Assembly: GCF_040730185.1 (NCBI RefSeq)
Contig: NZ_CP160402.1
Span: forward strand, 6,820,001 to 6,884,000
Source of the DNA: Streptomyces sp. Je 1-332
GTDB taxonomy: Bacteria; Actinomycetota; Actinomycetes; Streptomycetales; Streptomycetaceae
DNA: 64,000 bases
Reading direction: 5' to 3'
Below are positions 55,906 through 63,465 of the stretch, in pieces. The notes beneath the pieces were generated by a model, which was not told the DNA's origin, made no database searches, and saw nothing but the letters and a program-made list of their open reading frames with translations. A program made the position numbers and the translations under genes. How positions within the stretch are numbered: position 1 is the first letter of the stretch; the number at the start of each line of letters is the position of its first letter.

Positions 55906-57075
55906 ATGCGCTTCCGGCACCCCGACGGCAGCGTCGTCCACCTCGCGTACTGCACCAACGTCCACCCCGCCGAGACTCTCGACGGCGTCCTGGCGCAACT
56001 GCGCGACCACTGCGAACCCGTGCGCAAACGGCTCGGCAGGGACCGCCTCGGCATCGGCCTGTGGCTCGCCAAGGACGCCGCGCTCGCCCTGGTCACCGAC
56101 CCGGCCGCCCTTCGCGGGCTGCGCTGCGAACTCGACCGGCGCGGCCTCGAAGTCGTCACCCTCAACGGCTTCCCGTATGAGGGCTTCGGCGCCGAAGAGG
56201 TCAAGTACCGCGTCTACAAGCCGGACTGGACCGACCCCGAGCGCCTCTCCCACACGACCGACCTGGCCCGCCTCCTTGCGGCCCTCCTCCCGGACGACGT
56301 CACCGAAGGCACCATCTCCACCCTTCCTCTCGCCTGGCGCACCCCCTTCGACACCCACGACGCAGAGGCCGCCCGCGCCGCCCTCACCGCACTCGCACAA
56401 CGCCTCGACGCCCTGGCGGAGTTGACCGGCAAGTCGATCCGCATCGGCCTTGAACCGGAACCGGGCTGCACCGTGGAGACCACGGGCGACGCGATCGCCC
56501 CCCTCACCGCGATCGGCCACGACCGCATCGGTGTCTGTGTCGACACCTGCCACCTCGCCACCTCCTTCGAGGACCCGCGGACCGCGCTCGACGCGCTCGC
56601 CATTGCGGGCATCCCCGTCGTCAAATCCCAGCTCTCCGCCGCCCTGCACGCCCAACACCCCCATCTCCCCGAAGTCCGCGAAGCCCTCGCCGCCTTCGAC
56701 GAACCCCGCTTCTTGCACCAGACCCGCACCCGCACCGCAGCCGGACTACGAGGCACCGACGACCTTGGTGAATCACTCGCCGGCGGCGCCCTGCCCGAGA
56801 CGTCACCCTGGCGCGCCCACTTCCACGTCCCTCTGCACGCCGCTCCCGCGCCGCCGCTCACCTCCACCCTCCCTGTACTCAAGGACACGCTCGCCCACCT
56901 GGTCGGCGGGCCCGAACCCCGCACCCGTCACCTCGAGGTCGAGACCTACACGTGGCAGGCGCTGCCGCCCGAACTGCGACCGCGCTCCCGCCCCCAGCTC
57001 GCCGACGGCATCGCCGCCGAACTCACCCTCGCCCGCGATCTCCTGACGGACCTCGGCCTGAAGGAACTCCCATGA
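55906..57075 (+). CDS. EboE-like metabolite traffic protein (xylose-isomerase-like TIM barrel)
   Basis: A 389-residue protein with the EboE start LAYCTNVHPAETLDGVLAQL and barrel segments TLNGFPYEGFG, IGLEPEPGCTVE, VCVDTCHLATSFEDP and FHVPLHAAP. Metal-ligand candidates are the Glu, Asp and His of these strands. EboE is one of the most distinctive members of ebo clusters and its recognition here is the best single evidence for the cluster. The specific reaction is unknown. Its stop overlaps the next gene as ATGA, and EboB lies three bases upstream. Confidence 0.9.
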   Translation: MRFRHPDGSVVHLAYCTNVHPAETLDGVLAQLRDHCEPVRKRLGRDRLGIGLWLAKDAALALVTDPAALRGLRCELDRRGLEVVTLNGFPYEGFGAEEVKYRVYKPDWTDPERLSHTTDLARLLAALLPDDVTEGTISTLPLAWRTPFDTHDAEAARAALTALAQRLDALAELTGKSIRIGLEPEPGCTVETTGDAIAPLTAIGHDRIGVCVDTCHLATSFEDPRTALDALAIAGIPVVKSQLSAALHAQHPHLPEVREALAAFDEPRFLHQTRTRTAAGLRGTDDLGESLAGGALPETSPWRAHFHVPLHAAPAPPLTSTLPVLKDTLAHLVGGPEPRTRHLEVETYTWQALPPELRPRSRPQLADGIAAELTLARDLLTDLGLKELP

Positions 57076-58454
57076 GCCCCACACCCCTCCTCGTCCTGGA
57101 CGTCGTCGGCCTCACCCCCCGTCTCCTCGACCACATGCCGCACCTCAAGTCCCTCGGCCAGTCCGGCTCCCGGGCGCCGCTGGGCACCGTCCTGCCCGCG
57201 GTCACCTGCGCCGCCCAGTCCACCTTCCTCACCGGCACCACGCCCGCCGAGCACGGCATCGTCGGCAACGGCTGGTACTTCCGCGAGCTCGGCGACGTAC
57301 TCCTGTGGCGGCAGCACAACGGCCTTGTCGCCGGAGACAAGCTGTGGGACGCCGCCCGTCGCGCGCACCCCGGCTACACCGTCGCCAATATCTGCTGGTG
57401 GTACGCCATGGGCGCCGACACCGACATCACCATCACCCCCCGTCCCGTCTACTACGCCGACGGCCGCAAGGAACCCGACTGCTACACCCGGCCCCCGGCC
57501 CTGCACGACGAACTCACCGAGAAATTCGGCACGTTCCCCCTCTTCCACTTCTGGGGCCCCGGCGCCGACATCGTCTCCAGCCGCTGGATCGTGAACGCCA
57601 CACGCCACATCATCAGCACCCGCCACCCCGACCTGGCCCTGTGCTACCTCCCTCACCTTGACTACGACCTGCAGCGCTTCGGCCCCGACGACCCGCGCTC
57701 CTTCCAGGCCGCAGCCGAACTCGACGCGACCATCGCGCCCCTCCTCGACGACGCGAAGGCAGAGGGCCGCACCGTCGTCGCCCTGTCCGAGTACGGCATC
57801 ACCCGCGTGGACCGCCCCGTCGACATCAACCGTGCCCTGCGCCGTGCCGGCCTGCTCGAAGTGCACACCCAGGACGGCATGGAGTATCTCGACCCGATGG
57901 CTTCGCGCGCCTTCGCCGTAGCGGACCACCAGATCGCCCACATCTACGTGCGCAGGCCCGAGGACCTGGAAGTCACCCGCCAGGCACTCGCCGACCTTCC
58001 CGGAATCGAGCAGCTCCTCGACGACGAGGGAAAGAAGACCCACCACCTGGATCACCCGCGCTCCGGCGAACTCGTCGCCGTCGCGGAGCCGGACGCGTGG
58101 TTCACGTACTACTACTGGCTCGACGACGACCGCGTGCCCGACTTCGCGCAGCTGGTCGAGATCCACCGCAAGCCCGGCTACGACCCTGTCGAGCTCTTCA
58201 TGGACCCCGAGGACCCGTACGTCCGCGTCAAGGCCGCGTCCGCACTGGCCCGCAAGAAGCTCGGCATGCGCTATCGCATGGCAGTCGTGCCCCTGGACCC
58301 GTCACCTATTCGCGGCAGCCATGGCCGCCTCCCCACGAGCGAGGACCCCGACTCCGGACCGCTCATCCTGTGCTCCACCCCCCGCGCTGTCGGTGACCGC
58401 GTCGCGGCCACCGATGTGAAATCGCTGTTGCTCCAACTCGCGGGCCTGCACTGA
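57072..58454 (+). CDS. EboF-like alkaline phosphatase-superfamily hydrolase (nucleotide pyrophosphatase type)
   Basis: A 460-residue member of the alkaline phosphatase superfamily, nucleotide pyrophosphatase/phosphodiesterase branch. The first metal segment is LLVLDVVGLTPRLLDHMP, the nucleophile threonine is in PAVTCAAQSTFLTG, TPAEHGIVGNGW is the family motif, and CYLPHLDYDLQRFGP supplies Asp and further ligands. The segment that reads S-D-H-G in classical members is LSEYGITRVDRP here, so two metal ligands appear altered. It has no signal peptide and should act in the cytoplasm, perhaps removing phosphate or a nucleotide from a cyclitol intermediate. Last gene of the overlapping cluster. Confidence 0.88.
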   Translation: MSPTPLLVLDVVGLTPRLLDHMPHLKSLGQSGSRAPLGTVLPAVTCAAQSTFLTGTTPAEHGIVGNGWYFRELGDVLLWRQHNGLVAGDKLWDAARRAHPGYTVANICWWYAMGADTDITITPRPVYYADGRKEPDCYTRPPALHDELTEKFGTFPLFHFWGPGADIVSSRWIVNATRHIISTRHPDLALCYLPHLDYDLQRFGPDDPRSFQAAAELDATIAPLLDDAKAEGRTVVALSEYGITRVDRPVDINRALRRAGLLEVHTQDGMEYLDPMASRAFAVADHQIAHIYVRRPEDLEVTRQALADLPGIEQLLDDEGKKTHHLDHPRSGELVAVAEPDAWFTYYYWLDDDRVPDFAQLVEIHRKPGYDPVELFMDPEDPYVRVKAASALARKKLGMRYRMAVVPLDPSPIRGSHGRLPTSEDPDSGPLILCSTPRAVGDRVAATDVKSLLLQLAGLH

Positions 58455-58477
58455 GCCCTGGCGGGCCCGCATCGCCG

Positions 58478-58512
58478 AATTGGAATTGCTGGAATCTGCT
58501 TGATCTCCAATT
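58478..58512. promoter_or_regulatory. Inverted repeat in AT-rich promoter of the secreted TIM-barrel gene
   Basis: AATTGGA (58478-58484) and TCCAATT (58506-58512) form an inverted repeat with a 21-bp spacer in the only AT-rich stretch of the area. Downstream, the motif CATCCCTGATC recurs in tandem (about 58550-58610), just before the start at 58620. Probably a promoter with operator; weak evidence. Confidence 0.35.
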
Positions 58513-58619
58513 AACCAGACGGCTCGGACCGTGCCATCAGGGTCCGCCCCTGATCCATCCCTGATCCGTTGCTCGAACCCATCCCTGATCCATCCCTGAC
58601 TCGATCCCGGGAGACCCGC

Positions 58620-59681
58620 ATGACCCGCAACCACACCTCAGCCGACCCCGAACTGGCCCAGAGGCTCAGCAGACGCGGAGTGCTCGGCGTCGCGGCCGGC
58701 GCCACCGCCGCGGCCCTGATCGGCACCGCCGCCACCGCGACGACCGCCACGGCCGCCCCCGCCACCGACGCGGCGGGGAAGGGCCGCGGCCGAGCCGTCC
58801 TGCCTCCGGGCCGACTCGGCATCCAGCTCTACAGCCTCCGCGACAAGGTCTCCACCCTCGGATTCGCGCCGGTCTTCGCCGAGTTGGAGAAGTACGGCTA
58901 CGACGAGATCGAGTTCGCCGGATACACCCAGGGCTCGGCGGGCGACATCACCCTCGCCCAGCTCAAGAGGCTGGCCCACGACCACGGGCTGAACCCGATC
59001 GGCAGCCACGTCGGCTACTACGACGACAACAACCCGAACGCGTACACCTTCGCGCAGAACCTCACGAAGGTCCTCGACGACGCCGAGGCGCTCGGGCTCA
59101 AGCACATCGGAACCGCGGCTGGCCCCTTCCGTTATGGATCGACCGTCGACGGCTGGAAGCGCGCCGCCGAGGACTTCAACACGTACGGAGAAGCCGCCCG
59201 CAAGCGCGGCATGAAGTTCTACCAGCACAACCACGCTGAGGAGTTCTCCTTCGCCACCGACAAGCCGAAGGTCCGCCTCTACGACGTGCTGCTCGCGGAG
59301 ACGGACCCCGACTTCGTCTTTCTGGAGATGGACATCTACTGGGCGTTCTCGGCGCAGTTCCGCTTCGGCAAGCGGGCGGACGGCACGCCGGCGCCGTTCG
59401 AGCCGATCAGCTACGTCCTCAAGCAGCCGCACCGTTATCCGCTGTTCCATGTCAAGGACGGCATACGTGACGAGACCACCCGCGACGGCTTCCGCATGTC
59501 GGACGTCGGGGACGGCGACATCGACTACAAGAAGTTCCTTTCCAAGGTGACCGCGCGGACCCATAACGGCCGCCGCTACCACCACTGGCAGACGGAGCAC
59601 GACAACCCGGTCGAGTCCTTCGCCTTCGCCCGCAAGTCCAGTGCGCACCTGCACTCGCTCCGCGAGCGCTGCGGGGACTGA
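58620..59681 (+). CDS. Tat-exported sugar phosphate isomerase/epimerase-type TIM barrel
   Basis: A 353-residue secreted protein. The N-terminus has a twin-arginine signal (LSRRGVLGVAAGATAAAL) and a cleavage region near ATAAPATDA, so a folded metalloprotein is exported. The barrel starts LGIQLYSLRDKVSTLGFAPV and metal ligands are suggested by FYQHNHAEEF, FLEMDIYWAF, LFHVKDG and HHWQTEHDNP. Secreted members of this family are often found with sugar dehydrogenases and DUF1080 proteins, so it may belong functionally with the genes at 46838-50740 rather than with the ebo-type cluster before it. Start ATG at 58620 after GGGAGAC. Confidence 0.9.
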   Translation: MTRNHTSADPELAQRLSRRGVLGVAAGATAAALIGTAATATTATAAPATDAAGKGRGRAVLPPGRLGIQLYSLRDKVSTLGFAPVFAELEKYGYDEIEFAGYTQGSAGDITLAQLKRLAHDHGLNPIGSHVGYYDDNNPNAYTFAQNLTKVLDDAEALGLKHIGTAAGPFRYGSTVDGWKRAAEDFNTYGEAARKRGMKFYQHNHAEEFSFATDKPKVRLYDVLLAETDPDFVFLEMDIYWAFSAQFRFGKRADGTPAPFEPISYVLKQPHRYPLFHVKDGIRDETTRDGFRMSDVGDGDIDYKKFLSKVTARTHNGRRYHHWQTEHDNPVESFAFARKSSAHLHSLRERCGD

Positions 59682-59715
59682 CCCGGGCCCCGGCGCAACT
59701 GAGCGCGGAACACAA

Positions 59716-59757
59716 CAGCGGCCGCCCCGTGCACCTGAGTGCACGGGGCGGCCGCTG
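59716..59757. terminator. Bidirectional 19-bp hairpin terminator
   Basis: CAGCGGCCGCCCCGTGCAC (59716-59734) pairs perfectly with GTGCACGGGGCGGCCGCTG (59739-59757) around a CTGA loop. It separates the convergent genes ending at 59681 and 59788. Confidence 0.92.
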
Positions 59758-59787
59758 GTCCTACGGCACTTGACGGGGCTCGTGCGA

Positions 59788-61176
59788 TCAGGCCATCTCC
59801 TCACCGAGGGGTTGCGGATTGGGTTTGATGCCTTTGTCCTTCGGCCTTCCGGGCTGGGACAGGAAGAGCGCGATGAATCCCGCGAACAGGGAGATCGAGC
59901 CCGCCAGTGTGAAGGCCCCGGTGTGGCCCCAGTTGCTCACCACGACCGCGCCCATTCCGGAGCCGAGAAGACCGGACACCAGCTTGGAGCTGTAGACCAG
60001 GCCGTAGTTGGAGGCGTTGTTGTTCTCGCCGAAATAGTCCGCCGTCATCGCCGCGAACATCGGGAAAATGGCGCCGCCTCCGAAACCGGAGATACTGGAG
60101 AAGACCAGGAACAGCGGGAGGTTCTTGATGTCCGCGGCCCACAGGATTCCGTACTGGGAGAGGCCGAGGACGATGCAGACGAAGATCAGGCAGCGTTTGC
60201 GTCCGTAGAGGTCCGAGAGCCAGCCGATGACACCTCGGCCCGTGCCGTTGACGATGGCCTTCAAGGACATGGCCGTGGCGACGATTCCGCCGGCGAATCC
60301 GGCTTCCTTTCCGATGTCCACCTGGAAAGCGATGCCGAAGATGTTCACGCCGGATGTGCACAGCAGACAGAACCACATCAGCGCGACGCGCCCGGTCTGC
60401 CACGCCTCCTTGGGCGTGTACTGCCGCACGGCGGGCGGGTTCATCGCCAGCGCGCGCCTGGCCCGCGGGTCGTCCGGCGGCCGCAGCGGGTCCACGTCGG
60501 CCGGCCACCAGTTCTTCGGCGGGTCACGGAAGAAATAACCGGCCACGGCGACCATCGCCGCCAGGAAGAGGCCGACGCTCACCAGCACCCAGCGGAAGTT
60601 CGTCAGGTCCATGTAGCCGGTGAAGAGGAACACGAACGGCACCGAGCCGTAGGCGAATCCGCCGTTGACGAATCCGGTCTTCCCTCCCTTCCGTTCGGGA
60701 TACCACTTGCCGACCATGTTCACGCAGGTCGCGTACACCATGCCGGCGCCCATACCGCTGAACATGCCGAAGCCGATATAGGCGACGATGACATGCGGCG
60801 CGAACGCCAGTGACAGATAGCCGAGCAGCGTTCCGACAGCGCCGCACATCATCGCCCAGCGTGCCGGAAGCTTGCCGCTCTCGCGCAGCTTGCCCGCCGG
60901 GAAGGCCACCGCTGCCTGGAAGAAGACCCAGACTCCCAGCATCCAGAAGATGTGGGTGTCGCCCCACGAATGCGCGGTGTGCAGGGTGTCCTCGGCCGAC
61001 GCGAACGCGTACTCGGCCGAGCTGATGCCCATCATGCCGATCCACGGCAGGATGACCATCCACTTGCGTTTGCGGCCCATGATGTCGATGTCGGTCTCAC
61101 CGACTCGGTACATCCGGCCGTTGGCGTCCGTCACCTCCCGGTACGGGACGGCGGTAAGTATGTCGGTTGTCGTCAT
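59788..61176 (-). CDS. OFA-family MFS transporter, likely oxalate/formate antiporter
   Basis: A 462-residue major facilitator with about 12 helices. Family segments include VYATCVNMVGKWYPERKGGKTGFVN read around 61.0-60.7 kb, and FGGGAIFPMFAAMTADYFGE. The N-terminus is longer than in the paralogue at 35905 and includes the unusual cytoplasmic stretch YRVGETDIDIMGRKRKW. It follows an acyl-CoA synthetase and formyl-CoA transferase on the same strand, so oxalate uptake in exchange for formate is the best guess. A 120-bp spacer with a hairpin separates it from the synthetase. It differs from the 35905 copy enough to suggest an old divergence. Confidence 0.88.
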   Translation of the reverse strand: MTTTDILTAVPYREVTDANGRMYRVGETDIDIMGRKRKWMVILPWIGMMGISSAEYAFASAEDTLHTAHSWGDTHIFWMLGVWVFFQAAVAFPAGKLRESGKLPARWAMMCGAVGTLLGYLSLAFAPHVIVAYIGFGMFSGMGAGMVYATCVNMVGKWYPERKGGKTGFVNGGFAYGSVPFVFLFTGYMDLTNFRWVLVSVGLFLAAMVAVAGYFFRDPPKNWWPADVDPLRPPDDPRARRALAMNPPAVRQYTPKEAWQTGRVALMWFCLLCTSGVNIFGIAFQVDIGKEAGFAGGIVATAMSLKAIVNGTGRGVIGWLSDLYGRKRCLIFVCIVLGLSQYGILWAADIKNLPLFLVFSSISGFGGGAIFPMFAAMTADYFGENNNASNYGLVYSSKLVSGLLGSGMGAVVVSNWGHTGAFTLAGSISLFAGFIALFLSQPGRPKDKGIKPNPQPLGEEMA

Positions 61177-61255
61177 GTTGGTTCAGCACCCCTTGCGTCG
61201 AAAAGATCCTGGCCAGCGCCCCCTGTCCAATTCCTTTCGTGTGCGCACGGGTCCC

Positions 61256-61288
61256 GGGGCCGGCCGGCGCGCACCGCCGACCGGCCCC
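61256..61288 (-). terminator. GC-rich hairpin after the acyl-CoA synthetase gene
   Basis: GGGGCCGGCCGGCG (61256-61269) faces CGCCGACCGGCCCC (61275-61288) with one mismatch and a 5-nt loop. It lies just past the synthetase stop and before the transporter promoter. No T-run; probable terminator or attenuator. Confidence 0.6.
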
Positions 61289-61296
61289 CGCACCGG

Positions 61297-63462
61297 TCAC
61301 CTCATGGGCCGCCCCCCCAACAGACCGGCCGCTCGGGCCCACCGGTACTTCGCGCCGAGCGCGGCCACCGGCTTCTCCGTCGTGTACGGGTACGCCACGA
61401 CACCCCGCTCGAAGAGGTACTGGCAGGCCTCCTCCACCTCGACATCGCCCGCCAGGGATGCCACGACGGGCTTCTCGATGCCGCGCTCCCGGAACTCCGC
61501 GATCACCCGGGCCGTTAGTTCGGCGAAGACCATGGGAGGGGTGACGATGGTGTGCCAGTAGCCCAGGACGAGTGCGTGAATGCGGGGATCCTCGAGGCCG
61601 AGCCTGATCGTCGCCTCGTACGTCGACGGGGGCTCGCCCCCGGTGATGTCGACAGGGTTTCCCGCCGCCCCGAAGGGCGGAATGAACGCCCGGAAGGACG
61701 CGTCCAGGTCGTCGGGGATCTCCATCAGCCGCAACCCGTTGTCGGTCACCGCGTCCGAGAGCAGCACCCCGGACCCGCCCGCCCCCGTGATGATCACGAT
61801 GTTGTCGCCCTGTGGTGTGGGAAGCACCGGCAGCGCGCGAGCGTACTCCAGCATCTCGTTGAGACCGGGGGCTCTGATGACGCCCGCCTGCCTGAGGATG
61901 TCGTCGTACACGGCGTCATCGCCCGCCAGGGCGCCCGTGTGCGATCCCGCGGCCTTCGCTCCGGCAGCCGTGCGTCCGGCCTTCAGGACCACGACCGGCT
62001 TCTTCGGGACGGTCGCCCGCGCGGCCTCCACGAAGGCACGGCCGTCCTTGAGGTCCTCCAAATGCATGGCGATGCACTGGGTGTTGGGGTCCTCACCGAA
62101 CCACGTGAGGAGATCGTCCTCGTCGAGGTCGGACTTGTTGCCGAGTCCGACGATCGCCGAGACGCCCGTCTTCGTGGTGCGGGCGAAGCCGAGGATGGCC
62201 ATCCCGATGCCGCCGGACTGACTCGTCAGAGCGACCCCGCCCTTGACGTCGTACGGCGTGCAGAACGTCGCGCAGAGGTCCTGCCAGGTCGAGTAGTAGC
62301 CGTAGATGTTCGGGCCGAGCAGCCGTACGCCGTGCCGCTCGCCGATCGCCACGATCTCGTCCTGGAGGGCCTGTTCACCGGTCTCGGCGAACCCGGAGGG
62401 GATCAGGACCGCGTTGGGGATGCCCTTGCGACCCACCTCCTCCAAGGCCGAAGCCACGAACTTGGCGGGGATCGCGAAGACCGCCACATCCACCTCACCG
62501 GGAACGTCCGTGACACTCTTGTACGCCTTGCGGCCCAAGATGTCATCGGCCTTCGGGTTCACCGGATGGATCTCGCCGGAGAAGCCGCCGTCGATGAGGT
62601 TGCGCATCACCGAATTGCCGATCTTGCCCTGCTCGTTGGAGGCACCGATCACGGCGACGGAGCGGGGCTCCATCAGCCGCCTCATCGACGTGAGCATCTC
62701 CTCGCGCGTGTACGTACGGCGCGGTTTCGTGACCCCTTCGGAGAGGATGACGCGGATGTCCGCGGCGATCGCGCCCTCCGGGGTGGCGATCACCGGGTTG
62801 AGGTCCACCTCCGCGATCTCCGGGAAATCGGTGACCAGTTGGGAGGCCCGGCGTATCTGCTCGGCGACGGCCCACCGGTCCACCGCCGGCGCGCCCCGCA
62901 CCCCTCGGAGGATCTCCGCGGCACGGATCGAGTCGAGCATGGAGGCGGCCTCGTCCGCGTCGACCGGCGCGAGACGGAACGTGACGTCCTTGAGGACCTC
63001 GACGAGTACGCCGCCGAGCCCGAAGGCGACGACCTTCCCGAACGTCGGGTCGGTCACCGCCCCGACGATCACTTCCTGGCCGGAGGGCAGCAGCTCCTGC
63101 ACCTGCACGCCCTCGATCCGTGCCTCCGGCGCGTACGCACGCGCGTTGTCGACGATCTCGCAGAAGGCGGCCCGTACGTCGGTGGCGCCTTCCACGCCGA
63201 CCATGACGCCGCCCGCGTCGGTCTTGTGCAGGATGTCGGGGGAGACGATCTTCATGACGACGGGCCCTTCGAAGCGTGCCGCGTAAGCGACCGCCTCGTC
63301 CACGTCCGTCGCCAGCTCCTCGCCCGGCACGGCGATCCCGTACGCGTCAGCGAGGATCTTGCCCTCCGGCGCCGTCAGCGAGGTGCGTCCCTCGGCGCGC
63401 ACGGCGTCGAGGAGCGCCCGCACCGTCAGTGCGCGGTCTTCGGCCATCAAGTCTTCGGCCAT
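61297..63462 (-). CDS. ADP-forming acyl-CoA synthetase family protein (acetate-CoA ligase type, Acd)
   Basis: A 721-residue protein in which the ATP-grasp domain comes first (about 1-225, VVMKIVSPDILHKTDAGGVM), followed by the CoA-binding domain (SVAVIGASNEQGKIGNSVM), the succinyl-CoA-ligase-like domains, and the phosphohistidine motif GSHTGALAG. The order is permuted compared with archaeal single-chain enzymes. The reaction is reversible carboxylate + CoA + ATP = acyl-CoA + ADP + phosphate. Lying between formyl-CoA transferase and the antiporter, it may charge oxalate, formate or another acid with CoA. The start region is a 15-bp duplication (ATGGCCGAAGACTTG then ATGGCCGAAGACCGC); ATG 63462 is used, with 63447 as alternative. 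Confidence 0.88.
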   Translation of the reverse strand: MAEDLMAEDRALTVRALLDAVRAEGRTSLTAPEGKILADAYGIAVPGEELATDVDEAVAYAARFEGPVVMKIVSPDILHKTDAGGVMVGVEGATDVRAAFCEIVDNARAYAPEARIEGVQVQELLPSGQEVIVGAVTDPTFGKVVAFGLGGVLVEVLKDVTFRLAPVDADEAASMLDSIRAAEILRGVRGAPAVDRWAVAEQIRRASQLVTDFPEIAEVDLNPVIATPEGAIAADIRVILSEGVTKPRRTYTREEMLTSMRRLMEPRSVAVIGASNEQGKIGNSVMRNLIDGGFSGEIHPVNPKADDILGRKAYKSVTDVPGEVDVAVFAIPAKFVASALEEVGRKGIPNAVLIPSGFAETGEQALQDEIVAIGERHGVRLLGPNIYGYYSTWQDLCATFCTPYDVKGGVALTSQSGGIGMAILGFARTTKTGVSAIVGLGNKSDLDEDDLLTWFGEDPNTQCIAMHLEDLKDGRAFVEAARATVPKKPVVVLKAGRTAAGAKAAGSHTGALAGDDAVYDDILRQAGVIRAPGLNEMLEYARALPVLPTPQGDNIVIITGAGGSGVLLSDAVTDNGLRLMEIPDDLDASFRAFIPPFGAAGNPVDITGGEPPSTYEATIRLGLEDPRIHALVLGYWHTIVTPPMVFAELTARVIAEFRERGIEKPVVASLAGDVEVEEACQYLFERGVVAYPYTTEKPVAALGAKYRWARAAGLLGGRPMR

Positions 63463-63465
63463 CAA

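Noticed and set aside
58550..58612. Tandem CATCCCTGATC copies as replication iterons or an attachment site
   Set aside because: Only a few imperfect copies, no replication or integrase gene near, and they lie in an ordinary promoter region.
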